Made by a program: the position numbers and the translations under genes. The notes below the pieces were generated by a model, which worked only from the letters and a program-made list of their open reading frames with translations, had not been told where the DNA came from and searched no databases. From CBDCPI01 sp965220245 (GTDB lineage Bacteria; Chloroflexota; Dehalococcoidia; Lucifugimonadales; UBA3495), in contig CBDCPI010000012.1 of the NCBI GenBank assembly GCA_965220245.1, positions 62,001 to 126,000 on the forward strand: DNA of 64,000 nt, given 5' to 3'. Shown here one piece after another: positions 1 to 8,231 of the stretch (position 1 is the first letter of the stretch; every line of letters starts with the position of its first letter).

Positions 1-34
1 AAGGCCCCTCGGTTAAAAGAGGGGCCTTGTTTTT
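1..34 (+). terminator. Rho-independent terminator
   Basis: A perfect 10 bp stem (1-10 with 19-28) with an 8 nt loop is followed by GTTTTT. The T-run is on the plus strand, so it would end a plus-strand gene lying before the window. On the minus strand the stem follows the SelW-like gene, so it may work both ways. Confidence 0.75.
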
Positions 35-58
35 GGCTTTATACCGGTTTGAGCCGAG

Positions 59-343
59 CTAGTCGTCTGCCGGGACCGGCTCCGCTTTCTCAATTCTGTC
101 CCGGACGATGCCCAGCATCGTGCGCACCCGCTTCAGGTCCGGGAAGATGTTCCCTTCGCCCTTCTTGTCGAATACCCTCTCCCCGTCCACAAAGACCTCC
201 ATGATCGACTGGCCCCGTGGGGAGATGGTGACCGCAGCATCAGGTCCGAAGTGCCGGAAGAACTCGTTCGCCATCCACGTGGCGGTTCCGAGGTGCTGTC
301 AACTAACGCAGTAAGTAATCTCAATCTGGACTTTGCCTTCCAT
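59..343 (-). CDS. SelW/Rdx-family selenoprotein (in-frame TGA read as selenocysteine)
   Basis: The frame from ATG at 343 to TAG at 59 gives 94 residues with one internal TGA (299-301). It aligns with the SelW/SelT/SelH (Rdx) thioredoxin-like family: an IEITYC start, a C12-V-S-U15 redox motif exactly at the TGA, and a later FVDGERVFDKKGEGNIFPD-type region typical of the family. The start is fixed by a strong GAGGAGG site 7-8 nt upstream. A hairpin fitting the bacterial SECIS pattern follows the TGA. The ORF after the TGA stays open and family-like to the end, which argues against decay. The gene has its own promoter and is not tightly linked to aroC. Family function is redox, probably glutathione- or thioredoxin-linked, in the cytoplasm. 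A standard caller would report only the 71-residue piece from 274. The selenium machinery (selA, selB, selC, selD) is not in this window. Confidence 0.82.
269..284 (-). promoter_or_regulatory. Candidate bacterial SECIS hairpin
   Basis: Starting 15 nt after the TGA, CGCCA pairs with TGGCG around the six-base loop CGTGGA. A G at the second loop position, a short upper stem and a loop about 20 nt from the TGA agree with the known bacterial SECIS consensus, which lies inside the coding region just downstream of the Sec codon. Folding was judged by eye. Confidence 0.6.
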
Positions 344-384
344 CCGGAATCCTCCTCAAGCCCAATCTAGTTTGGCTCCGCCTC

Positions 385-412
385 AGTTTAAACCAATTTA
401 CCCACAAGTCAA
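385..412 (-). promoter_or_regulatory. Promoter of the SelW-like gene
   Basis: Minus-strand TTGACT (407-412), 16 nt spacer and TAAACT (385-390) sit about 40 nt before the ATG at 343. This gives a short leader and an independent transcript. Confidence 0.5.
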
Positions 413-542
413 CCCATTATCGCCACCGCTGCGGCGGTTTACGTTATACCCGTGTTCTATTACTTGTAAATGTTCAGAATTGAGGAGGTTATGAGTTTCT
501 CACCATGCCCCAGACCAATACCAACCGCGGTCATAATCAACC

Positions 543-1724
543 TTATTGGAAGACCTGGCGGGGGCCGATGGTCTTCATGTACCCTTCCAGGTTGCGGCGG
601 GTCTCTTCGATGGAGTCGCCGCCGAACTTCTCCATAAAGGCGTCGATCAACACCAAGGCTACCATTGCCTCGCCAATCACCCCGGCTGGCGGGACTTGGC
701 AAACGTCGGAGCGTTCGTAGTGCGCTTGGACGGCCTCTCCGGTGTCCAAGTCCACCGAAGGCAGGGGATTGACCATGGTGGCGATGGGTTTGACAGCGAA
801 CCGGGCCACCAAGGGCATCCCGTTTGACATACCGCCTTCGGTGCCTCCCAGCCGGTTAGTCTGGCGTTGCCAGGGCCGGTCAGGGTCGCTAACCGGGTCG
901 ATAATGTCGTGGACTTGGGAGCCGCGAAGCTCGGTGATTTCCCATCCCGGGCCGATGGAGACGGCCTTCACCGCGTTGATGGACATTAGGGCCTGGGAGA
1001 TTCGCGCGTCCAGCTTCCGGTCCCAGTGGACGTGGGAACCGAGGCCGATGGGCACATTCTCGGCGATGACCTCCACGGTGCCGCCCACGGTGTCGCCAGC
1101 TTCCTTGGCAGCATCTATCTCGGCCATCATTTTGACCGCAGCCTCAGGGTCGGCGCAACGCACCGGCGACTCTTCCACTGCCTGCCAATCAATGGTTTCC
1201 GGCAACTTGGCCCGCACCCCCGCTATAGAGACTACGTGGCTGCGGAGAATCACATCGAACTCTTCGAGGAAGCGAATCGCTACGGCTCCGGCCGCTACCC
1301 TAGCGGCGGTTTCCCGGGCGCTGGCCCGCTCCAGAACGTTGCGGACATCGTGGAAGCCGTATTTCATGGAACCCGGGAGGTCGGCGTGACCAGGCCGCAG
1401 CCGAGTGATGCGTTCACCGCGGCCGTCGGCATTGGGGTCCTCGACTTCCTCCACCGCCATCGCCGACTGCCAATTGGTCCAGTCCTTATTCTCCAGGGTC
1501 ATGCCGATGGGGCTGCCCAAGGTCAGCCCGTGCCGTATACCGGACATCACGTGGGCCCAGTCCTGCTCGATGAGCATCCGTCCGCCCCTGCCATAGCCGC
1601 GTTGACGGCGGGCCAGATGGCCGGCGATGTACTCTTCGCTAATCGACAGGCCGGCTGGCACACCCTCAACGATTACTACCAAGCCTTGGCCGTGGGACTC
1701 TCCGGCTGTAAAAAATCGCACCAT
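543..1724 (-). CDS. aroC: Chorismate synthase
   Basis: Converts 5-enolpyruvylshikimate-3-phosphate to chorismate with reduced FMN, the last common step of aromatic amino acid synthesis. The protein opens with MVRFFTAGESHGQGL, the family signature, and carries the later conserved GTEGGMSNG and the RSDVCQVPPAG stretch near the C-terminus. About 393 residues, normal length. The ATG at 1724 is preferred because homologues begin here; a GTG at 1739 would add five residues, and neither has a strong ribosome site. It follows aroE on the same strand with a palindromic repeat between them, so the two may be co-transcribed. Confidence 0.95.
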   Translation of the reverse strand: MVRFFTAGESHGQGLVVIVEGVPAGLSISEEYIAGHLARRQRGYGRGGRMLIEQDWAHVMSGIRHGLTLGSPIGMTLENKDWTNWQSAMAVEEVEDPNADGRGERITRLRPGHADLPGSMKYGFHDVRNVLERASARETAARVAAGAVAIRFLEEFDVILRSHVVSIAGVRAKLPETIDWQAVEESPVRCADPEAAVKMMAEIDAAKEAGDTVGGTVEVIAENVPIGLGSHVHWDRKLDARISQALMSINAVKAVSIGPGWEITELRGSQVHDIIDPVSDPDRPWQRQTNRLGGTEGGMSNGMPLVARFAVKPIATMVNPLPSVDLDTGEAVQAHYERSDVCQVPPAGVIGEAMVALVLIDAFMEKFGGDSIEETRRNLEGYMKTIGPRQVFQ

Positions 1725-1752
1725 ATCACTTCGGGACACTCTGGAAATGCCG

Positions 1753-1854
1753 ACCCGTCATTCCGGCGAAGGCCGGAATCTAGAAATTCTGAGAACAAAG
1801 AACGTAGCTGGCGGAGAACGGTCCTGGATTCCGGCCTTCGCCGGAATGACGGGT
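1753..1854. repeat. Inverted pair of ATTCCGGC-type dispersed repeats
   Basis: Arms 1753-1780 and 1826-1854 are inverted copies of a short palindromic unit (CCCGTCATTCCGGCGAAGG). The same unit recurs near 14270, 14490, 14880, 18340, 45280 and 45700. It resembles small REP or dRS3-like repeats. Here it lies between aroE and aroC and could fold in their shared transcript. Confidence 0.8.
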
Positions 1855-1898
1855 GCAGGTTTCCCAAGCCCTATCGCATATTTCCCCTTCTAAACTCT

Positions 1899-2762
1899 TT
1901 AAGACTCGATTGCCCTGGCTGCCATGGCGTTGGTGGCGGCCTCTAGCATCACTGGCGCCGGGGCTTCCCGGCCGGTCCACATCTCAAAGGAGGCGGCGCC
2001 CTGGTACACCAGCATGTGAATGCCGCCCAAGGTGGCCGCCCCAGCCCGGGACGCTTGGCGCAGCAGCGGTGTATCCAGCGGATTATACACCAAGTCATTG
2101 ACCAAAGCCGTCGGCGGAATCTGCTCTGCCGTCAGTGGCGTTCCCGTCTCGTCGGGCCCGTGGGACATGCCGATGCTGGTGCAATTGACGATGAGCTCCG
2201 CCGAGGCCGCCGCCGGGGTCAAGGCTGCCTCCTCCAATGCCACCGGGCTCGCGTCGTGGCCATTATCCCGGGCCATCCTACTGAGTTCTTGGGCCCGTTC
2301 CAGCGTGCGGTTGGCGATGGTCAACTGGCCGACACCCTCTCGTATCAAAGCCAGAACGACGCCGCGGGCCGCGCCCCCCGCGCCCAAGACCAAGGCCCGG
2401 CGCCCCGTAGGATTGAATCCTCCCGCCTCTCGTAGAGCCCTCACGAACCCGGCGCCGTCGGTGTTGTGTCCGGTGAGCCGGCCGCCACGGTTGACCACCG
2501 TATTGACCGCTCCGGCGGCGGTTGCCCAATCATCCACCTCGTCCAAAAGCAGCACGATGGCTACTTTGTGAGGGACGGTGACGTTTATGCCGAGCACACC
2601 GGGACGGCGGAGGCCCTCCACGAAGCCGGGCAATTCGTCGGGGTTGACTTCCCAGGCTTGATAAGAGCCGTCCAGTCCCAGGTGGTCCAGCGCCGCCTGC
2701 TGGAACACCGGCGAGATAGAATGTCTGATGGGAAATCCAATGATACCCAGTCGCTGTGGCAT
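1899..2762 (-). CDS. aroE: Shikimate dehydrogenase
   Basis: NADPH-dependent reduction of 3-dehydroshikimate to shikimate. 287 residues. The N-terminal substrate domain has GFPIRHSISP and NVTVPHK (catalytic Lys), then HNTDGAGF. The Rossmann domain has VLGAGGAARGV, then ANRTLERA. The C-terminal NDLVYNPLDTPLL motif is complete. It lies upstream of aroC, separated by a repeat pair. A weak GGACGA site precedes the ATG. Confidence 0.95.
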   Translation of the reverse strand: MPQRLGIIGFPIRHSISPVFQQAALDHLGLDGSYQAWEVNPDELPGFVEGLRRPGVLGINVTVPHKVAIVLLLDEVDDWATAAGAVNTVVNRGGRLTGHNTDGAGFVRALREAGGFNPTGRRALVLGAGGAARGVVLALIREGVGQLTIANRTLERAQELSRMARDNGHDASPVALEEAALTPAAASAELIVNCTSIGMSHGPDETGTPLTAEQIPPTALVNDLVYNPLDTPLLRQASRAGAATLGGIHMLVYQGAASFEMWTGREAPAPVMLEAATNAMAARAIES

Positions 2763-2778
2763 TGCTTCGTTCGTCCTG

Positions 2779-2986
2779 GCCCAGTTTAGAGGTTCTTCTT
2801 GAGGAGTCCAAGAATGCGTTAAAGAGTCTGCCTCCGTCCACTGTCACACACGGCCAATCCTCTACTTCCGGGACGACGCATAGTATCGAACTCTCCCATC
2901 AGCTTGGTTCTCCACGTAATACTGGTCGGCTAACGTTCTCTCTATCCATTCCGGTTTTACCTTCGGGTGCTTGAAGAGCGCAATCC
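2779..2986 (-). pseudogene. Small conserved protein broken by a one-base frameshift
   Basis: Reading from about 2980, one frame gives a stretch of the type HPKVKPEWIERTLADQYYVE, then DGRVRYY. It stops at a TAG, while the frame one base away continues with VVPEVEDWPCVTVDGGR and LFNAFLDSS. Adding one base after the TAT near 2880 would rejoin them. The pattern resembles small DUF4258-like proteins of about 70 residues, many from toxin-antitoxin pairs; that assignment is tentative. It follows the membrane protein gene directly (2987) and has no clear start codon. A sequencing error is possible. Confidence 0.5.
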
Positions 2987-3475
2987 TTACCCTTGGCGCC
3001 CGTTGGCCCGGAGCAATGGCGGCGGCTCCTCGAATCTCTCGCCAGCAGCCTCGGCGGCCAGACGGCGGTTGTTCCACTCCTCCCACATCACCTGCGCTTC
3101 CGCCCTCCCTTCCGCCCTCCCTTCCGTCCTCCCTTCCGTCCTCCCTTCCGTCCTCGCCTCATTCCGGGCCTTCTCGATTCGTTTCGCTCGCTTATCGCGC
3201 AGCCAGCGGTCTAAATGGTCGCCTACCACCATGATGAGCCTCCCGCCTTCTATTATGGAGACGGACATTGCCGCCGATGCCAAGGCTACGGTGGATATAC
3301 CTTGAGTAATGGCCAAGACAGTCTCCACCGGGCCGTCTTCGGGGCGGCGGAATATCTCGTGCCACAATACTAAGCTGCTCCCGGCCAGAGTCAAGATGGA
3401 GAACAGGGCAAAGTAGAGGGTCCGCCGCGATTCCGGCACACTCCAGATTGACTCGCGCCGCTCTTCATTATGCAC
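2987..3475 (-). CDS. Membrane protein with TEGR-repeat cytoplasmic tail
   Basis: 162 residues from GTG 3475. Two hydrophobic segments lie at about residues 18-38 and 55-75. They are followed by a charged segment and five near-perfect TEGR/AEGR tetrads encoded by a 12 bp DNA repeat. The protein ends with W..W..RRLAAEAAGERFEEPPP. The gene at 18662-19132 has the same plan: two membrane segments, EGR repeats, W..W and a DEPPP ending. They are therefore paralogues. Function unknown; the tail is probably helical or coiled. It lies 110 nt downstream of valS on the same strand. Confidence 0.7.
   Translation of the reverse strand: MHNEERRESIWSVPESRRTLYFALFSILTLAGSSLVLWHEIFRRPEDGPVETVLAITQGISTVALASAAMSVSIIEGGRLIMVVGDHLDRWLRDKRAKRIEKARNEARTEGRTEGRTEGRAEGRAEAQVMWEEWNNRRLAAEAAGERFEEPPPLLRANGRQG
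3097..3156. repeat. 12 bp minisatellite, five units, in frame
   Basis: Five tandem copies of CTTCCGYCCTCC on the plus strand encode TEGR or AEGR tetrads in the minus-strand membrane protein. Twelve-base units keep the frame whatever the copy number, so tail length could vary between strains. Confidence 0.85.
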
Positions 3476-3585
3476 TCGTCGAAATCGCGGGCGGAGTTTC
3501 AGGATGCAACCGTATAATGGTTAAACCACTTGGCCCCGGGGTCCATCCACCAATATCTTACCATCGCTGGGAGAAGGGACTTTGG

Positions 3586-6330
3586 TTATCCGCCCAACTG
3601 CTCCAGAATCTCCTCCAGCCGTTGTTTGCGTTCTTCCAGGGACCGGAGGCGTTCTTGCTCGCTCTCCACGACATCGGGCCGGGCTTTGGCCCGGAAGTTC
3701 GGGTTCGAGACTAACGCCGATACCCGGTCCAGGTTGCGCAAGCAGTCGTCCCGCTCTTCACGGAGCCTCGCCGCCTCGGCTCCCAGGTCTACCACCCCTT
3801 CCAGAGGCAGTCGGACCACCAGCGGAGTTACTACCAACGTGACGCCCTTGGCGGCGTCGGCCCCGGCGGGGTCTCCGAATTGGACCCGCAGCGGCTCAAC
3901 GCGGGAGAGGCCCCGGATGACGTCGGCCTCCTCTTCGATTGCTTGGTGGACGCCGGTCCCTTGGGCTCCGTTGCCCTCAACGACCGCTTCCAATCTCTGA
4001 TTGGCGGGGATGCGCAGTTGGGCCCGGGCGTTGCGGACGGCGTGGATGGTCTGCATCACCAAGGAGATCTCGCTTTCCGCTTGGGAGTCTTGCCGGGCGC
4101 CGTTGGCCTTGGGGTAAGGAGACACCATGATGGACTGGGGGAGTTCGCCCTCCCGGGGCAGCCGCGTCAGCAGGTTTTGCCAGATTTCTTCGGTGATGAA
4201 GGGCATGAACGGATGCAGCAGACGCAGGGTCCTTTCCAGCACGTGGGCCAAGACCGGCAGCGGAGAAGCGCCGTTCCCGGAACGCAGCCGAATCTTGGCC
4301 ATCTCGATGTACCAGTCGCAAAAATCGTTCCAAATAAAGTCGTGGAGCTTCTGCTGGGCCTCGCCCAGCTCAAAGTTTTCCAAGGCCTGATTGACCTCGG
4401 CGGTGGTGCGCTCCAAGCGGCTCAGAATCCAGCGGTCCTCCCGGTGCTTCGCCTCCGGCAACTCGAACCAACCGTCAAGACCGGGCTTCCCGTCCAGACT
4501 GGTGAGTACGAAGCGGGCGGCGTTCCAGACCTTGTTGGCAAAGTTACGGGCCGATTCCAGCCGGCCCTCGGTGAAGCGCAGGTCGTTCCCCGGAGCGGTG
4601 CCGGTGGTGAGGGCGAACCTCAGGGCATCGGTGCCGTAGCGCTCCAGCAACTCCAGCGGGTCCATAGTGTTGCCCCGGGTCTTGCTCATCTTGGCCCCGG
4701 TGGCGTCGCGGACCAAGCCGTGGAGGAACACGGTCCTAAACGGGATGTGCCCGGTGTTTTCAATGCCCAGCATGATCATGCGGGCGACCCAGAAAAAGAG
4801 GATGTCGTAGCCGGTCTCCAGCACCGAGGTGGAGTAGAAGTACCGCAGGTCTTCGGTGTCCTCGGGCCAACCCAGGGTGGAGTGGGGCCAGAGGCCGGAA
4901 CTGAACCAAGTGTCCAAGACATCCGAGTCCTGCCGCAAGCTGGGGGACTGGCAAGCAGCGCAATGGGCCGGGTCTTCCACGGCCACCGTTAGGTGACCGC
5001 AATCGCCGCAGTACCACACCGGAATGCGGTGTCCCCACCAGAGTTGGCGGCTGATACACCAGTCACGGATGTTTTCCAGCCAGTTGAGGTACACTCGGGT
5101 AAACCGTTCGGGCACAATCCGAATGTCCCCTTGGGCCACCGCCGCGTGGGCCCTGCCGGCGATGCTGCCGGGTTGGTGGTGGTTACCCAGGTTGACGAAC
5201 CACTGTAGGCTGACCAAAGGCTCCACGATGGAAGCGCAGCGCTGGCAGTGCCCGATGGAGTGGCGGTAGTCCTCTTGCTTTTCCAGCCGGCCCAAGGCCT
5301 CCAGCTCCCTCACTACTTGGGTCCTCGCCTCGGACCGGTCAAGGCCGGCATACTTCCCGGCAACGGCGGTCATGTTGCCGTCAAATCCGACGACGGTTAG
5401 GGTCTCCAACTGGTGCCGCTGCCCGATCTCGAAGTCGATGATGTCGTGGCCCGGGGTGACCTTTAAGGCTCCCGTCCCGAAATCGGTGGTGATGACGGAG
5501 TCGGCTACCACGGGAATACTGCGGTCCATGATGGGCAGGATAACGCGGCGGCCTATTACATCCCGGTAGCGCGGGTCCTCGGGATTGACGGCCACGCCGG
5601 TGTCTCCCAGCATGGTCTCGGGGCGGGTCGTAGCCACGGTTACATAACCTTCACTGCTAGCTGAGGATTCACCTCCCGCAAAGGTCTCGTCGGCCTCCAA
5701 CAGGTAGCGGATGTAGTAAAGGACGCCGTCGTGTTCTTGATAGTCCACTTCCAGGTCGGACAGGGCGGTGGCGCACCGAGGGCACCAGTTGATGATGCGC
5801 TCATGACGGTAAATCAGGCCCTTGTTGTAGAGGTTGACAAAGGTGGTGCGCACCGCCTTGCTGGGGCCGGCGTCAAGGGTAAACTTGTGGCGGTCCCAGT
5901 CGGCGGAAATTCCGAGACGCCGGGACTGCTCATGAATGATGCCGCCGAACTTGCGGACGTGCTCCCACACCAGTTCAACGAATTCTTCCCGTCCGAAATG
6001 GTGGCGGTCCTTGCCGGTCAGGGCCAACTGCTGCTCCACCGCCCACTGGGTGGCGATACCGGCGTGGTCGGTGCCCGGCAGCCACAGGGTCGGGTCCCCC
6101 AACATCCGGTGCCACCGGACCAAAGCGTCCTCAATGGCTTTTTCCAAGGCGTGGCCCAAGTGCAACTCGCCAGTAACGTTGGGCGGGGGCATGATAACCG
6201 TGAATGGGTCCTTGTCCGGGTCAATAACGGGGGCAAAGCACCCTTCGCTGACCCATTTCTCATACAGCCGCTGCTCCACATCGGCAGCGTTGTAGGCCCT
6301 GGGGATTTCGGCTGAGGCGCTGGAGGTCAT
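3586..6330 (-). CDS. valS: Valine--tRNA ligase
   Basis: Charges tRNA-Val with valine in the cytoplasm. 914 residues, class I. The HIGH motif is HLGH at 57-60 in PPPNVTGELHLGHAL. The editing-domain motif TTRPETMLGDTGVAVNP lies at about 234-250. Cys pairs typical of zinc knuckles lie at 183-186 and 441-459. The KMSKS motif is KMSKT at 547-551. A C-terminal coiled coil (ARLREERDDCLRNLDRV) is present, as expected for ValRS. It starts 18 nt after the end of the 266-residue gene upstream, so the two are probably one transcript. Confidence 0.97.
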   Translation of the reverse strand: MTSSASAEIPRAYNAADVEQRLYEKWVSEGCFAPVIDPDKDPFTVIMPPPNVTGELHLGHALEKAIEDALVRWHRMLGDPTLWLPGTDHAGIATQWAVEQQLALTGKDRHHFGREEFVELVWEHVRKFGGIIHEQSRRLGISADWDRHKFTLDAGPSKAVRTTFVNLYNKGLIYRHERIINWCPRCATALSDLEVDYQEHDGVLYYIRYLLEADETFAGGESSASSEGYVTVATTRPETMLGDTGVAVNPEDPRYRDVIGRRVILPIMDRSIPVVADSVITTDFGTGALKVTPGHDIIDFEIGQRHQLETLTVVGFDGNMTAVAGKYAGLDRSEARTQVVRELEALGRLEKQEDYRHSIGHCQRCASIVEPLVSLQWFVNLGNHHQPGSIAGRAHAAVAQGDIRIVPERFTRVYLNWLENIRDWCISRQLWWGHRIPVWYCGDCGHLTVAVEDPAHCAACQSPSLRQDSDVLDTWFSSGLWPHSTLGWPEDTEDLRYFYSTSVLETGYDILFFWVARMIMLGIENTGHIPFRTVFLHGLVRDATGAKMSKTRGNTMDPLELLERYGTDALRFALTTGTAPGNDLRFTEGRLESARNFANKVWNAARFVLTSLDGKPGLDGWFELPEAKHREDRWILSRLERTTAEVNQALENFELGEAQQKLHDFIWNDFCDWYIEMAKIRLRSGNGASPLPVLAHVLERTLRLLHPFMPFITEEIWQNLLTRLPREGELPQSIMVSPYPKANGARQDSQAESEISLVMQTIHAVRNARAQLRIPANQRLEAVVEGNGAQGTGVHQAIEEEADVIRGLSRVEPLRVQFGDPAGADAAKGVTLVVTPLVVRLPLEGVVDLGAEAARLREERDDCLRNLDRVSALVSNPNFRAKARPDVVESEQERLRSLEERKQRLEEILEQLGG

Positions 6331-6347
6331 GGCAGATTATCCTGACG

Positions 6348-7148
6348 TTAATTGCGGTAACGTTGGGCGCCGGTCGTTTGTTCCAGTAAGTGAAGCCGCT
6401 TGATGCCTTTCTGGGTATCGCTGGCTACCCGGGCCGGGTCCCACATTTTCAGGCGCCGCTTGTGGAGCCAGTAGGTGAACTCCTTCATGTCGGAGAGGGA
6501 AAGGTGGTGGCGCCCGGGTAGGTGGAACGCTTGGCGAAATTCCTCGATCAGGTCGGCTTTGCTGGCGCTGTAAAGGTGTACAAAGGCCTCTTCCACCAAC
6601 TCTTCGGTATCGGCGTAGCACCGGGCCAGGTGCCGCTTCCTAACGTCTTCTTCCACCGCGAGTTGGAGGGCCTCTTCAACCACGATGCCGTACCAGTAGT
6701 TCAAGTAGGCCCGGTACTTGTTGGCCCCGAGGCAGTCCCGAAAGACCTCCGGCTCCAAGAACTCGGGGAACTCACCGGAGAACAGCAGCCCCTCTTTTTC
6801 CTCCGCCGGAATCACACCGTCCAACTCGGCGCAAAGGCGCTCGGCCAAGACCAACCAGTCGAAGGCTTCCCCCTGAATCAGGTATTGGTAATGTCTACCC
6901 AAGTACTCCTCCCGGGGCCGGGTCCATAAGCCGATGGTTTCCAGCAACGCCAACTGCCAAGGCGTCCCGGCCTCCACCGCGGCTTTAAGGTGACGCAGAG
7001 CCGCCGAGGTCTGGTGGTCAAGCTCCGGACCCTCTCCGGCGTCCAAAAAGGCGTTCTGTCCCGGCTCCGGGTCCATCAGCCCCTCGCCGCCTCGAACAAT
7101 TGGGCCCGGCTTTGGAGTGTGGATGTCGTCTTCGTTACTTACTGCCAC
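6348..7148 (-). CDS. Conserved protein of unknown function upstream of valS
   Basis: 266 residues from GTG 7148. No family recognised. The first 45 residues are acidic and Pro/Gly-rich, probably disordered. The rest is helical-looking, rich in Glu, Leu, Trp and Tyr (for example YLNYWYGIVVEEALQLAVEE) and has no membrane segment or signal peptide. No catalytic motif is evident. The 18 nt gap to valS implies co-expression. A longer family homologue search would be needed to assign a role. Confidence 0.7.
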   Translation of the reverse strand: MAVSNEDDIHTPKPGPIVRGGEGLMDPEPGQNAFLDAGEGPELDHQTSAALRHLKAAVEAGTPWQLALLETIGLWTRPREEYLGRHYQYLIQGEAFDWLVLAERLCAELDGVIPAEEKEGLLFSGEFPEFLEPEVFRDCLGANKYRAYLNYWYGIVVEEALQLAVEEDVRKRHLARCYADTEELVEEAFVHLYSASKADLIEEFRQAFHLPGRHHLSLSDMKEFTYWLHKRRLKMWDPARVASDTQKGIKRLHLLEQTTGAQRYRN

Positions 7149-7267
7149 GTTAGCTCAAAGGTTGCGAAATTGAGAGGGTGAGTGCAAAGTTCCCTCTCCC
7201 TCCAGGAGAGGGGATTATGTAGCAGTCTCTTCACCGGGTCATTCGTTGACCCCGGATTGGCAGCATT

Positions 7268-7298
7268 ATTATACTACTAATCTAACCTTGGGCCTCAA
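7268..7298 (-). promoter_or_regulatory. Possible promoter for the 266-residue gene and valS
   Basis: A perfect minus-strand TATAAT lies at 7268-7273. The only upstream match is TTGAGG at 7293-7298 with a long 19 nt spacer, so the -10 is convincing and the -35 weak. It lies about 120 nt before the GTG at 7148. Confidence 0.4.
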
Positions 7299-7375
7299 AG
7301 TTCTGGCCCTTCCTTGCAAGGCAATCGGCAAGGCAATCGCACTTTGACTAGGCACGACCAACGGGCGCCCACAAG

Positions 7376-7490
7376 GGGCGCCCCTACGATGGTCACGATG
7401 CCAGCATGTAACGGCAACCCTTGTGGCTGCCTTGGTCTGGGATGGTCACGATGCCGGCATGTAACGGCAACCCTTGTGGTTGCCTTGGTC
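7376..7490. repeat. Two tandem 50 bp repeats in a 391 nt intergenic gap
   Basis: Units 7388-7437 and 7441-7490 are near-identical (GATGGTCACGATGCC... CCTTGTGG.TGCC). Just before them is a GGGCGCCC-ACAAGGGGCGCCCC unit of the kind also seen at 25870-25942. The remaining gap (7149-7375) holds an inverted CCCTCTCC/GGAGAGGG pair and the promoter above; no gene is visible. Confidence 0.75.
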
Positions 7491-7539
7491 GTTGCGGGCA
7501 GGGCGCTCCTGCGGTAAATAAATGGGATGGGTGTAAGTT

Positions 7540-8184
7540 GTGGAAATAACCTGGCTGGGGCATTCCTGCTTTAGATTAAGGTCCGATGACTTGGTGGTGA
7601 TTACCGACCCCTATCCACTGTCGCTGGGGCTGCGGCCGGATACCCGGCCGGCCACCGTGGTGACGGTCAGTAACAGCCACCCCAACCACAGCGGTTGGGC
7701 GGAAGTGGCTGGCGAGCCCAAGGTGTTCGCCGCTCCCGGCGAGTATGAGTATTCCGGGGGTTCCGTTCGCGGGGTTATGACCCCCTTGGCCCCCGGCGTC
7801 CCCCGGGAGCAGCGCAACGTAGCCTATTCCATCGACATCGACGGAGTCTGTGTTTGTCATCTTGGGGACATCGCCCTACCCTTGGCCGCCCGGCACCTTG
7901 ACGACTTGGGCCCGGTGGACGTGCTTCTGGTGCCCACCGGGGGCGGTTGCACCCTGAGCTTGGACCAAGTGCTCCGCACCATGCAGGACTTGGAGCCCAA
8001 GGTGGTGATTCCGATGCACCACGAAATCCCGGGGGTGAAGGCGCCCCTGCAAGGCGTGGACGTCTTCCTCAGCCGGATGGGGCTCAGCGAGGTGCAGCCT
8101 CAAACGCGCTTGGCGGTCACCGCCGCCAACCTCCCGACGGACATGCGGGTGACATTGCTGGCGCCCCAAGCCAGAGCGGCCTGA
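7540..8184 (+). CDS. UlaG-like metallo-beta-lactamase-fold hydrolase, altered metal site
   Basis: 214 residues from GTG 7540. The opening EITWLGHSCFRL and the overall plan match the Lactamase_B_3/UlaG-like family of metal-dependent hydrolases. The usual HxHxDH metal motif is replaced by N-S-H-P-N-H (about residues 45-50), so the first His and the Asp are lost. The later CHLGD and PMHHE ligand positions remain. It may therefore bind metal differently or be inactive. No signal peptide. The next gene follows on the same strand after 47 nt but differs in composition. Confidence 0.8.
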   Translation: MEITWLGHSCFRLRSDDLVVITDPYPLSLGLRPDTRPATVVTVSNSHPNHSGWAEVAGEPKVFAAPGEYEYSGGSVRGVMTPLAPGVPREQRNVAYSIDIDGVCVCHLGDIALPLAARHLDDLGPVDVLLVPTGGGCTLSLDQVLRTMQDLEPKVVIPMHHEIPGVKAPLQGVDVFLSRMGLSEVQPQTRLAVTAANLPTDMRVTLLAPQARAA

Positions 8185-8231
8185 AGTCTCGACACCGCTA
8201 TATAGCCGCTTACTTTTGCTGGGAGCCGGAG

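Noticed and set aside
59..274. 71-codon ORF as a complete gene
   Set aside because: It lacks the first strand and the redox Cys of the family and has no ribosome site; the extended frame through TGA explains both.
1026..1946. 306-codon plus-strand ORF over aroC
   Set aside because: Antisense to aroC and runs into palindromic repeats.
3097..3156. Possible CRISPR or VNTR array
   Set aside because: Units are contiguous without spacers and encode an in-frame protein repeat; the same holds for 18898-19017.
3880..4992. Long plus-strand ORF (370 codons) inside valS
   Set aside because: It is antisense to a complete, motif-verified valS; GC-rich codon bias opens the opposite frame. No family-like sequence.
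7947..8231. Upstream extension of the toxin-like gene inside the MBL gene
   Set aside because: The frame is open only because of the overlapping gene; the TTG at 8232 has a ribosome site and a natural N-terminus.
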